Assembly: GCA_963825575.1 (NCBI GenBank) | Contig: CAWGUB010000013.1 | Span: forward strand, 1-64,000 | Length of the DNA: 64,000 bases | Source of the DNA: JAFDBW01 sp963825575 | Lineage (GTDB): Bacteria > Desulfobacterota > Desulfuromonadia > Desulfuromonadales > BM103 | Reading direction: 5' to 3' | Shown: piece by piece, positions 7,025 to 15,272 of the stretch | Layout of the letters: every line of letters begins with the position of its first letter | Position numbering within the stretch: position 1 is the first letter of the stretch | The notes under the pieces: generated by a model | The model's input: only the letters and a program-made list of their open reading frames with translations | Database searches by the model: none | Told to the model about the DNA's origin: nothing | Made by a program: the position numbers and the translations under genes

Positions 7025-9370
7025 TTATTCTACAGCCGATGGTTCGGATTCCACCTTTTTTCGGGCCGGTCTGCGTCGCCTTGGCTTTGGCTTCTCATGT
7101 TCGGTAACCTGAGGAGTTGTAGTCTCCACATGTTTTTGATTTCCAGTGTCGACTGCCGAAGCAGATCCCTCCGAGGTCTCAGACGGCTTCGCTTTTGCTC
7201 GAGGTGTCCGGCGCCTTTTGGGCTTTGCCGGTTCTGCCCCGACGGGACCGGCTCCAGCTGCTGCTGCCGGGCCTGTTTCGCTTGCTGTGGTTGACTCAGT
7301 TGTTGCGAGCGTTGTCTGAATATTGTCCAAACCGGGTTGCACAGTAACGGTCGTTTCGGAGGCGGAGGCTGTCTTCGCCGAGCCTGCAGCAGCCTTGGGC
7401 TTACGCCGGGCACGACGAGGCCTAGGTTTGGTTACTTTGGTCTCTTGAGTTTCTACAGGAGATCTATCCGGAGCGTCTGCAGTTACGGGTTCCGCAGCAG
7501 CACTTTCCACAGCAGTTACGACCTCTTCAGTGGCCGGCTTTGGCTTGCTGGCTGGACGCCTTTTCCTTTGCGGTTTCCTGGTCGACGGGGCAGCAGCTTC
7601 CTGCTCGGCAATCGGTGCGTCAACTGTCTCTGGAGGTTCCGTTACCTGCTGGTCCACACCCTCAACAGAAGCCTGGGCAGCGCTTTCGGCAGGCTGATCG
7701 ACCCCTGCAGATGCTGTCTCGGCGGGCTTGCGGCGTCTTCTCCTGCGACGTTTTTTGGCCGGTTCGTTACCGTCGCCAGCAACCTCCGACTGGGTAGCTT
7801 CGTCACTCTCTTCCTTACTTTGTTCAACCGGAGGCATGGGCAACAGCGCGGCTGCCACAAACTCCGGCTGCTGCGCTTTGTCTTTTTCCTTCTTCTGGAT
7901 TTCTATTTCTACCTGGTCTGCCAAAAAATCCCGGTTGCCATGAATGTGGATCTTCAGCTGATGGTCCCGCTCCATGGTGACCAGCTCTTCCCGCTTGTGA
8001 TTCAGAAGGTAGGCTGCAACATCCCTGGGTAATTGCGCGTCAATTCGGCTAACCTGGCCTTTGGCCGCGCTGGCATGAATCTTTCGCAGCAGTGAAACAG
8101 CCTGGGACTCGGGACTCTTCAGACGGCCTGCTCCGTCACAGTGAGGGCAGGGCAGATAGGACCCGGTCGCGAGTGTCGCCTTGAGCCTCTGGCGACTCAT
8201 TTCCAAAAGACCGAATTGACTGATGCGGCCGATGCTGACCCTGGCCTTGTCATTTTCCAGGGATTTTTTCAATTCTTTTTCAACCTCACGCATGTGTTTT
8301 CGATCACGCATGTCGATGAAATCAATGACGACCAGGCCACCGAGGTCGCGCAATCGCAATTGCCTGCCGACTTCCTTAGCCGCCTCCAGATTGGTTTTCG
8401 TTGCCGTAGCTTCCACGCCCTGTTCCGACGACATTTTGCCGCTGTTGACGTCGATGGCGACCAGTGCTTCAGTCGGGTCGATGACGATTGATCCGCCCGA
8501 GGGGAGTTGAACCTTGTTACGGCTCAGCGTTTCAATCTGTTCTTCAATCTGGTAACGCGAGAAAATCGGGCGGCGCTCCTGATGCAGCTTGACCAGCTTG
8601 ACATAGTCAGGCATGACCATCTGGAAGAAATCCTTGGCCTCGTTGAAAACCTGCGGGTCATCAATCATGACTTCATCCATGTCAGTCGTAAAATAGTCAC
8701 GAATCGAGCGGATGATCAGGTTTGATTCCTTGTACAGCAGGGCGGGAGCGACTTTAAATTTTTTGTCAAGCTCCACGATACTTTCATAAAGGCGGATCAG
8801 ATAGCGGTAATCGCGCTCCAGTTCTTCACGGGTCTGGTTCAGGGCTGCAGTGCGCACGATGTAGCCGACATTTTCAGTCATCTCGAGTGATGACATCGCT
8901 TTTTTCAACTCTTTCCGCTGCGAGTCGCTTTCGGCCTTGCGCGAGACCCCCCGGGTCTGGCTACCGGGCATGATTACCATGTAGCGTCCGGCGAGGGACA
9001 GGTAGGTAGTGAGGGCCGCGCCCTTGGTGCCGCGTTCCTCCTTGGTGATCTGGACGAGAATTTCCTGGCCGCGCTGCAGGAGATCGGTGATCCGTGGTCG
9101 ACGCCCGTCTTCCGCAGGCTGGTGTTCCGGCTTGACGGCGGTGTAATTGATCTCGTCGATCTGCAGGAAGCCGAGGCGTTCAGCCCCATAATCAACGAAA
9201 GCGGCCTGCAGGCCGGATTCAACCCGGACTACAACCGCTTTATAGATGTTTCCTTTGGTGGGCTCGTACCCGGCAACCTCGATATCAAGCTCTGTGAGGA
9301 TACCGTCTTCGACGATTGCCACCCGGTTTTCCTCGTGGTGGGTGGCGTTGACCAGCATTTTTTTGGACAT
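7025..9370 (-). CDS. rne: Ribonuclease E/G family endoribonuclease with Arg-rich C-terminal tail
   Basis: An endoribonuclease for mRNA decay and rRNA/tRNA processing. The 781-residue protein has an N-terminal S1-containing region (about 40-130), the RNase H-like and 5'-sensor parts, and a DNase I-like catalytic site with both Mg-binding Asp motifs (AIDVNSGKM and VIDFIDMRDRKH). The zinc-link CPHC occurs as in RNase E. From about residue 520 it becomes Pro/Glu-rich and disordered, with five or more Arg/Lys clusters (KKRRRRRRR, RPRRARRKPK, KPRRRRPARKK), as in RNase E scaffold tails. Length and tail favour RNase E over RNase G. The start at 9370 was chosen over upstream in-frame codons because GGGAAGAA precedes it and the family signature begins right after it. 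Confidence 0.92.
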   Translation of the reverse strand: MSKKMLVNATHHEENRVAIVEDGILTELDIEVAGYEPTKGNIYKAVVVRVESGLQAAFVDYGAERLGFLQIDEINYTAVKPEHQPAEDGRRPRITDLLQRGQEILVQITKEERGTKGAALTTYLSLAGRYMVIMPGSQTRGVSRKAESDSQRKELKKAMSSLEMTENVGYIVRTAALNQTREELERDYRYLIRLYESIVELDKKFKVAPALLYKESNLIIRSIRDYFTTDMDEVMIDDPQVFNEAKDFFQMVMPDYVKLVKLHQERRPIFSRYQIEEQIETLSRNKVQLPSGGSIVIDPTEALVAIDVNSGKMSSEQGVEATATKTNLEAAKEVGRQLRLRDLGGLVVIDFIDMRDRKHMREVEKELKKSLENDKARVSIGRISQFGLLEMSRQRLKATLATGSYLPCPHCDGAGRLKSPESQAVSLLRKIHASAAKGQVSRIDAQLPRDVAAYLLNHKREELVTMERDHQLKIHIHGNRDFLADQVEIEIQKKEKDKAQQPEFVAAALLPMPPVEQSKEESDEATQSEVAGDGNEPAKKRRRRRRRKPAETASAGVDQPAESAAQASVEGVDQQVTEPPETVDAPIAEQEAAAPSTRKPQRKRRPASKPKPATEEVVTAVESAAAEPVTADAPDRSPVETQETKVTKPRPRRARRKPKAAAGSAKTASASETTVTVQPGLDNIQTTLATTESTTASETGPAAAAGAGPVGAEPAKPKRRRTPRAKAKPSETSEGSASAVDTGNQKHVETTTPQVTEHEKPKPRRRRPARKKVESEPSAVE

Positions 9371-9689
9371 GTAATTCTTCCCGGTTGCCGCGGACGACAA
9401 CCTTGATTTGTTGGGGGCAAATGCCCTGGCCCGAGATCGTTGGCTCAACCGGAAATGGGAGCTCGCTCAGGGACAGGATCAATGCCGAAACTTTATCTCG
9501 CGAGGGTTCGAATAACCCTTTAAGATCGAAAAAACGCCTATAAAAAAGGCGGATAGAGAACTATACCAAATTTTATGTTATTTGAATAGTGAAATGCTGA
9601 AATACGTTTTCAACAGGAGGCTGGATGCGCTGCTGTCTGCAACATGTCCGATCGCGTAGCTTCCGCGGAGTGATAACCATCAGGGAAGG
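9371..9689 (-). other. 5' leader / intergenic region upstream of rne
   Basis: About 320 nt without a gene. Read on the minus strand it holds a short hairpin CGCCT...AGGCG (9535-9551) with a following T-run, and a second hairpin AGGGTT/AACCCT (9503-9519), before the rne ribosome site. The first could terminate the upstream zinc-ribbon gene. Long structured leaders are known to serve rne autoregulation in enterobacteria, but nothing here proves that. Confidence 0.4.
9529..9551 (-). terminator. Weak terminator-like hairpin upstream of rne
   Basis: A 5-bp GC-rich stem with an A/T loop, followed on the minus strand by six T. It lies 140 nt downstream of the zinc-ribbon gene stop. It could be a terminator for that gene or an attenuator in the rne leader. 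Confidence 0.35.
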
Positions 9690-10004
9690 TCACGAGCTGA
9701 AATTGACTGGAAGGCCGCAATGGACGCACTTGCGAACCGGCAGGAAGGTCGGACCGTTGGTATGATACGGTTTGGCGCAGCGAGGACACTTGACGACTGT
9801 CGCCAAGGCAACGACAACGCAGAGAAGAAGGATCCATAGGCCAAACAACCAGGCCATGACCCTTGATGGCGCCTGCAACTCGAGCGCAACCAGCATGCCC
9901 GGTATGTAAATCAGAATAATCCCCCACAACAGCCAGCGACGACTGCGAACTTTTTTCAGTCCTGCCATGATATCAGCGGTTTCAATCGTGTTGTTGTCGG
10001 CCAC
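9690..10004 (-). CDS. Small membrane protein with C-terminal zinc ribbon
   Basis: The 104-residue protein has a soluble N-terminus, two predicted membrane helices (about 25-45 and 50-72), and a cytoplasmic-type zinc ribbon made by CPRC (about 74-77) and CVHC (about 94-97). This resembles many uncharacterised proteins with two membrane helices and a zinc ribbon; I do not recognise a named family. The start is GTG at 10004 with a purine-rich GAAGGGG site upstream; an internal ATG at 9968 has no site. It lies upstream of rne on the same strand, separated by about 320 nt. Confidence 0.65.
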   Translation of the reverse strand: MADNNTIETADIMAGLKKVRSRRWLLWGIILIYIPGMLVALELQAPSRVMAWLFGLWILLLCVVVALATVVKCPRCAKPYHTNGPTFLPVRKCVHCGLPVNFSS

Positions 10005-10327
10005 TGGATGCCCCTTCGGCGAGATACTTTGTTTATGTTAATGAAATATACTACATGCCGCTGGCCCGGTAAACAGGTTAAGTGTAGATCTTTTCTTGAT
10101 TTGTGATGGTTTCATAGCGAGGCCGGAATCGAAGATTCCGGGATTTGCTCAATGTCTCTCTGTCATTTAATCGGATAAGACCAGACCCCCCTTTTTTTGC
10201 TTGGAGACTCTTCCTTCCTTCCGTTAGAATAACTTTCTCATTTTGCTCCATGCAAGCCTGCTGACTCTGTCTTGATAATCAAACTAAGATAATAAACTAT
10301 TGATTTATTTTTAAGGGAGAAGTGCTA
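10005..10327. other. Regulatory interval upstream of the acyl-CoA dehydrogenase operon
   Basis: A 323-nt non-coding gap between a minus-strand and a plus-strand gene. It contains an 8-bp perfect palindrome, CCGGAATC-GAA-GATTCCGG (10123-10141), which could be an operator or a small hairpin. An AT-rich stretch (10270-10312) lies just before the AAGGGAG ribosome site. I could not choose a single promoter with confidence. Confidence 0.4.
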
Positions 10328-12568
10328 ATGAATAAGAGCATCGAGGCTGAACGCAGTAAACAGTTGATGAGCACTCTGCCGGGAGATGATGTCCGCCAGA
10401 TCATGTGGCGTTTCAGCGACCGTTACGATTTGCAGATGGTGGTGCAGTCAACCCGTGGCGTGGCTCGTGGCGTGGTTGCCAACCTGGTGGCCAACGGTGC
10501 CCGCAACACACACGATTGGACTCCGGAGAAGGCCAGCATTCTCACAGCTTTCGACGAAGCCGGGCTTACCCAGGTCTTCATGGACCCAGCCGAAGGCGGC
10601 TTTATCGAAGGGCCCAAGAATCTTGCCCTGGCGTTGGTAGCCTTCGAACTCGCCTGGGTCGATGGCGGTGCCGCAACCTCTTCTCTGGCCAGTAATCTCG
10701 GCCTTTCGCCGATCCATGAGAAAGGCACTCCCGAACAACGCAGCAAATACATGCACATGGCAACCCCGCCCCAGCCGGGTGAAGATCGCCAGATCAAGCG
10801 TGGCGCCTTCGCCCTTACCGAACCGCTGCCCTTCGTCGGCGTCGACACCGGAGTGGTCTCCGGCAAGTTGCGCATCGACTCATGGGAGGAGGGCCAGGAG
10901 CCGCTTCTGCAGGTTGAAAAGCGCGGACGTTTTATCACCAACATGGGGTTTGCCGACTTCGTTACCGCTGCGGTCGACTCTGACGACGAACGGATTAAAG
11001 GCAGCTGCATGGTCATCCTCGAAGAGGGTGATCCAGGTCTTTATGATCGTGGTGTACCAACGCAGAAACTGGTCCACCAGCTTTCCTCGACCCGCGACCC
11101 GGCGTTTAACCTGAAGATCCCTGCTGACCGTATTATCGGCGGCTATACCGTCAAAGATGGCGTCATCATCCCCAATTACAGCCACTCGGAGATTATCGAG
11201 TCGGTGTTCCGGCGGACCCGCGTACCGGTAGGCATTATGAGCTCTGCCAAACTGCTCTCGGCGCCTGAACCAATCATCCGCTATCATCGCCAGCGTTTCC
11301 GTGGCGGCCCATCGATCGTGCCCGGTTCGCCGCGTTTCGATCTTGGCCTGCAGCAGAAGGAAGACTGTCTGCAGCGCCTGGTCGACATCTGGGCTGCCGG
11401 TGAAGCCGGTTCTTCCCTCGGCTTCTACTCAGCACGCATGTTCGATGATTTTGATATGGTGGAAAAAGAGAAGGAGAAAATCTTTGCTGAGCAAGGGATC
11501 AAAGGGCGCGCTCAGCTTAAGGTGTTCCGCAAGGTACAGAATGATGCCCTTGAATACCTGACGATGAAAACCCGTCCAGCCGAGGAGCAGGATGCTGCAC
11601 GGATGCAGGAATTGGAGAACGATACCATCACCCAGTTCCTGATTCTGGACTCTTTGGCCAATGTCTTCTGCCCCGCCGGCAAGCTTTGGAATACCGGTCA
11701 CGGTGCCACCATTTTGCGCGAAGCCGTCAGCCTGATGGGCGGTTATGGGATTACCGAGGATTGCCCCGGATTCCTCGGCCAGAAGTGGATGGATGCCCAA
11801 CTCGAGGCGACTTACGAAGGGCCAGAGGCGGTACAGCGCCGCCAACTGAGCATCACCATGACCAACGAGTTGTTCCTGTTTCAGTTCCGCCAATGGATCT
11901 CCGAGTTGCGCCGCATCGCCAGCACCCACCCCGACTCGGGCGCCTGTACCTTGGCGAGTGCCATGAACCTGTGGTTATGGACCCTGGATTACCTGCAGAA
12001 AACCAATGATGCCGATGGCAAGCCGCTGTTCCATGGCTCGCGTCACGGTGTGGTCTTCCCCTTCGCCGACGCCCTCTGCTGGCTGCTCGCTTCACGTTGC
12101 CAGATTCTCGACATGCTCGAGCTCGAACAGAAAGGGCCGGAGAACCCGATGGTCGCTGAGGGACTTGAAGGCTATGTGAATTTCTTCAGTGATCTTTGTC
12201 ACGTTCAGGCTGCCCGCGCTGCTGGCGAGGTCGGACGAATCTGTGCCGAACTGGCATACGGTTATCATCCTCATCCGCAGTGGGCAGGCGAGTGCGATGA
12301 AAACTGCTACGATGGAGAATACCTCGACGCCCTTGATACCATTATGCCGGGAATCGCCAGTTACGGCCGCGGCTTCGGAGATACCATCGAGAAAGACGGT
12401 ACGCATATCGACAAGGCTGGACCTTGCGCTAAAAGCTGTCGTTCCGGTTTCGTCAAGCTTCGCGCCCGGCTCGATGTCTGCATGACCGGCTCGCGGCTCT
12501 CGAAAGACCGGGCGGCGGCAGCACTCGCTCAGGTGATGATCCCCGAAGCCCTCGACTACCCACGCTAA
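10328..12568 (+). CDS. Acyl-CoA dehydrogenase family protein, oversized (746 aa)
   Basis: A flavoprotein of the acyl-CoA dehydrogenase superfamily, expected to oxidise an acyl-CoA at the alpha-beta bond and pass electrons to the Etf encoded downstream. Family signs are FALTEPLPFVGVD in the middle domain, MGGYGITED, and TYEGPEAVQRRQ, whose Glu (E497) aligns with the catalytic base of the MCAD family. Typical members have 380-600 residues. This one adds a long C-terminal region after about residue 520 with a Cys/His-rich part (CDENCYDG, CAKSC). ATG 10328 was preferred to GTG 10322 because AAGGGAG ends 8 nt upstream. It is the first gene of a tight operon with fixCX, etfB and etfA. The substrate is unknown. 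Confidence 0.85.
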   Translation: MNKSIEAERSKQLMSTLPGDDVRQIMWRFSDRYDLQMVVQSTRGVARGVVANLVANGARNTHDWTPEKASILTAFDEAGLTQVFMDPAEGGFIEGPKNLALALVAFELAWVDGGAATSSLASNLGLSPIHEKGTPEQRSKYMHMATPPQPGEDRQIKRGAFALTEPLPFVGVDTGVVSGKLRIDSWEEGQEPLLQVEKRGRFITNMGFADFVTAAVDSDDERIKGSCMVILEEGDPGLYDRGVPTQKLVHQLSSTRDPAFNLKIPADRIIGGYTVKDGVIIPNYSHSEIIESVFRRTRVPVGIMSSAKLLSAPEPIIRYHRQRFRGGPSIVPGSPRFDLGLQQKEDCLQRLVDIWAAGEAGSSLGFYSARMFDDFDMVEKEKEKIFAEQGIKGRAQLKVFRKVQNDALEYLTMKTRPAEEQDAARMQELENDTITQFLILDSLANVFCPAGKLWNTGHGATILREAVSLMGGYGITEDCPGFLGQKWMDAQLEATYEGPEAVQRRQLSITMTNELFLFQFRQWISELRRIASTHPDSGACTLASAMNLWLWTLDYLQKTNDADGKPLFHGSRHGVVFPFADALCWLLASRCQILDMLELEQKGPENPMVAEGLEGYVNFFSDLCHVQAARAAGEVGRICAELAYGYHPHPQWAGECDENCYDGEYLDALDTIMPGIASYGRGFGDTIEKDGTHIDKAGPCAKSCRSGFVKLRARLDVCMTGSRLSKDRAAAALAQVMIPEALDYPR

Positions 12569-12581
12569 CGGGGAAGATGAC

Positions 12582-14420
12582 ATGAACATTGATCGTCAGA
12601 CGATGGAAGTCGATATCGCCTGTGTCGGCTTCGGACCGGCTACCGCCGGTTTCCTCCACACTCTCAGTCAGGCAATGACTGCTGAGGACGGGTCAATTCT
12701 GCTCGAGAGCAAGGTCATGCCCGGCATGCCGTTGCAGGTTGTTTGTTACGAACGTGCAGATGACATCGGCTTCGGCGTTTCCGGGGTCGTGACCCGTGGC
12801 AAGGCGCTGCGAGAGAGTTTTCCCGATCTTGACCCGTCACAGATTCCGATGGCTGCGCCCGTCAGTGAAGAGCAGGTTCTTTACCTCAAAGACCCTCTTG
12901 GCAAAAGTCGGCGAAGCTCAGGTGTCCGCATGCTCGACCGTCTGCTCGGGCTGCTCGGCACCTCTGATCACGCGGTCAACCTCCCTTACATTCCGCCCTT
13001 CCTTTGTAAGAAAAACGGTCTGGTGCTCTCCATCGGCCAATTCTCCCAATGGATCGGCAACCAGCTGATGGGGTCAGGTCTGGTTCAGGTGTGGCCGGGT
13101 ATGCCGGTCTCCGCTCCGTTGCTGGAAGAGGATCGGGTCGTTGGCATCCGCCTGGTTGACCAGGGCGTGGAGACCGATGGTACTCCAGGGCCTGGCTATA
13201 TGCCGGGAATGGACATCCGGGCGGACCTCACCGTGGTCGGTGACGGCCCGGTCGGACCGGTTGGTCAGAAGCTCGACGAGCATTTCGGGCTACCCGATGG
13301 CAACCACCAGGACGAGTGGGCTGGCGGCATGAAGTTCGTCGTGGAACTGCCCGAGGATTGCACCCTGCAACCCGGTTTTGTGCTGCATACCCTCGGCTAC
13401 CCTGAGCCGGAGATTTTTGGTTTCCTCTACGTTTACCCCGATCGTGTCGCTGCGCTTGGTCTCTTCGTCCCTTCCTGGCTCGACAGCCCGGTCCGCTCCA
13501 GCTATCGGCTGCTGCAGCACTGGATGCAACATCCTGCTATCTGGAAACATCTCAAGGGCGGGACCTTGCGCTCCTGGGGTGCCAAGTCGCTCCAGGAATC
13601 CGGACAGCGCGGCGAACCAGTTTTGGCCGGTGACGGTTTTGCGCGGATTGGCGAGGGCTCGGGCAGCACCAACGTGCTCACCGGTTCCGGTTTCGACGAG
13701 GCCTGGGCGACCGGTGTCCAGTTGGCTGAAGGGGTCATTGAACTGGCCAGAGCTGGTGAACCGTTCAGTCGTGCCAACCTGGAACGCACCTACCTCGCTC
13801 GACGGCGTAGCAGTTGGGTGGAAACTGATGCCAGGATCGCCAAGCGGTCCCGCGATGGCTTCACTCGCGGCATGATTCCCGGCCTCTTCGGCATGGCCCT
13901 TTCCGGTATGAGCTGCGGGCGCTTCAACGTCGGTGGAGCCTTCCGCCGTCCTTGGGAGCGCATCCCCGCCTTCAAGGATTATTTCCGTGGTCAGATTGCC
14001 GAACAGGAAATCGACAGCATCGTCGAGGATTGCCGTCAACATGGCAAACCGCTCTTCGAGCCGCTGATGGACAAACTCGGCTGGCCTGCGATTGAATATG
14101 ATGGACAGCTACTGATTTCCCATCAGGATGCCCTGTTGATCGGCGGCAAGGTCCAGGCGGCACATGGCTTTGCCGACCACGTCCGGTTTATCGATCCGGA
14201 CGCTTGTAATAAATGCGAAAGCCAGGTCTGCGTGGCAATGTGTTCCGGCCAGGCGATCACTGCCTCCGAGGGGGGCGGCGTACCACAATTCGACCGCGAG
14301 AAATGCATCCACTGCGGCATCTGCATGTGGAACTGCACTACCGGTCGAGCAGGCCAAACACTGTGGAGTAATGTGAGTTTTGAAGCGGGTTCAGGTGGGC
14401 TGCATTCAGCTGAAAACTAA
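12582..14420 (+). CDS. FixC-FixX fusion: FAD-dependent ETF:quinone oxidoreductase-like protein with C-terminal ferredoxin
   Basis: The 612-residue protein is likely to accept electrons from the Etf and hand them to (mena)quinone or another acceptor. The N-terminus carries a dinucleotide-binding motif (CVGFGPATAGF, about 15-25). The middle resembles FixC/geranylgeranyl-reductase flavoproteins (AGDGFARIGEGSG). The last 80 residues are FixX-like: C-x2-C-x4-C-x3-C (CNKCESQVCVAMC) then C-x2-C-x2-C-x3-C (CIHCGICMWNC), enough for up to two iron-sulfur clusters. The gene starts 13 nt after the dehydrogenase stop and 33 nt before etfB. A fused FixC-FixX next to etfBA mirrors fixABCX content in a different order. 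Confidence 0.85.
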   Translation: MNIDRQTMEVDIACVGFGPATAGFLHTLSQAMTAEDGSILLESKVMPGMPLQVVCYERADDIGFGVSGVVTRGKALRESFPDLDPSQIPMAAPVSEEQVLYLKDPLGKSRRSSGVRMLDRLLGLLGTSDHAVNLPYIPPFLCKKNGLVLSIGQFSQWIGNQLMGSGLVQVWPGMPVSAPLLEEDRVVGIRLVDQGVETDGTPGPGYMPGMDIRADLTVVGDGPVGPVGQKLDEHFGLPDGNHQDEWAGGMKFVVELPEDCTLQPGFVLHTLGYPEPEIFGFLYVYPDRVAALGLFVPSWLDSPVRSSYRLLQHWMQHPAIWKHLKGGTLRSWGAKSLQESGQRGEPVLAGDGFARIGEGSGSTNVLTGSGFDEAWATGVQLAEGVIELARAGEPFSRANLERTYLARRRSSWVETDARIAKRSRDGFTRGMIPGLFGMALSGMSCGRFNVGGAFRRPWERIPAFKDYFRGQIAEQEIDSIVEDCRQHGKPLFEPLMDKLGWPAIEYDGQLLISHQDALLIGGKVQAAHGFADHVRFIDPDACNKCESQVCVAMCSGQAITASEGGGVPQFDREKCIHCGICMWNCTTGRAGQTLWSNVSFEAGSGGLHSAEN

Positions 14421-14453
14421 TCAAACCATGAAAGCTATAGAGGAGTAGAATCG

Positions 14454-15263
14454 ATGAGTGGAGGATTTCATATCGTGGTCTGCGGCAGCCTGGTCCCCGA
14501 CCCGCTGCAGACGCTGGAACCGATCGAGGGCCCGAACGGGCCAGCATTGAAAAACGAAATGATGCTGCCTGCAGTGCTCGACCCCTGGGCAGGGCATGCC
14601 CTGTTCGAGGCCGCCGCACTTGCCAAGCATGTCCCTGGCAGCAAGGTCTGGCTGGTCAGCCTTGGCCCCAAAGCCAAGCTGCAGCAGTTGATGATGTCGA
14701 TCGCCCAGAAAGTCTCTTTCGAGCTGGTTGCTATTGATGGCTCAGCCGGCGGCTTCACCGACCCCTTCGATGTCGCGGCGACCCTGGCTGATGCGATTGG
14801 CAAGATCGATGGCCTGGAGCGCTCCCGGCTGTTGCTGTTCGGTGGCTGTGCCTCTGCCTCTCGCGATTCCGGAGTGACCATGCAAATGGTTGCCGAGCGA
14901 CTTGATATTGTCGACCAGTTTCTGGCCGTCGACAAGCTCACCGTGAGTGATGACGGTACCATGGAAATCCTCGAACGGATCGAAGCCGGCCGCTACCAGG
15001 TCTCCAGTTGTGACGGTGCACCTGCGATGCTCGGCTGGGCCACCGGCAGTCTTCCTGAACCACCCAATAACCCCCAGGTGGGCATGATGAATATGCGCAC
15101 GGTTATGCCTGCTTTGCAAAAAGCTCAGGCTGCCCAGGTTGGTGTCGGTGGTTTGAGCTATGCCGCGGTTGAACTGCCCAAGCAACGCAGGGTTACGCGC
15201 GTGGTCAAGGACACTCCGGCAGCAGAGATCGCACAAGAAATTGTTGACTGGCTGAAGGCCTAG
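14454..15263 (+). CDS. etfB: Electron transfer flavoprotein beta subunit, divergent (FixA/EtfB family)
   Basis: The 269-residue protein is of normal length for EtfB. Its N-terminus is of the Etf alpha/beta Rossmann-like type (IVVCGSLVPDPL, LDPWAGHALFEAAALA, VWLVSLGPKA), and in the middle LLLFGGCASASRDSG takes the place of the usual phosphate-binding loop. The segment that normally carries the beta-subunit signature (about 165-190, LERIEAGRYQVSSC) has lost the usual Gly-Gly and Pro residues. The start ATG has a GAGGAG site upstream. It forms a pair with etfA 9 nt downstream. Whether it binds AMP or a second, bifurcating FAD cannot be decided by eye. Confidence 0.82.
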   Translation: MSGGFHIVVCGSLVPDPLQTLEPIEGPNGPALKNEMMLPAVLDPWAGHALFEAAALAKHVPGSKVWLVSLGPKAKLQQLMMSIAQKVSFELVAIDGSAGGFTDPFDVAATLADAIGKIDGLERSRLLLFGGCASASRDSGVTMQMVAERLDIVDQFLAVDKLTVSDDGTMEILERIEAGRYQVSSCDGAPAMLGWATGSLPEPPNNPQVGMMNMRTVMPALQKAQAAQVGVGGLSYAAVELPKQRRVTRVVKDTPAAEIAQEIVDWLKA

Positions 15264-15272
15264 GAGACTGAA

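Noticed and set aside
6483..7107. Small open frames (for example 6483-6725 and 6766-7107) between smr and rne
   Set aside because: They lack ribosome sites, contain palindromes and a terminator, and their composition is not like the neighbouring genes.
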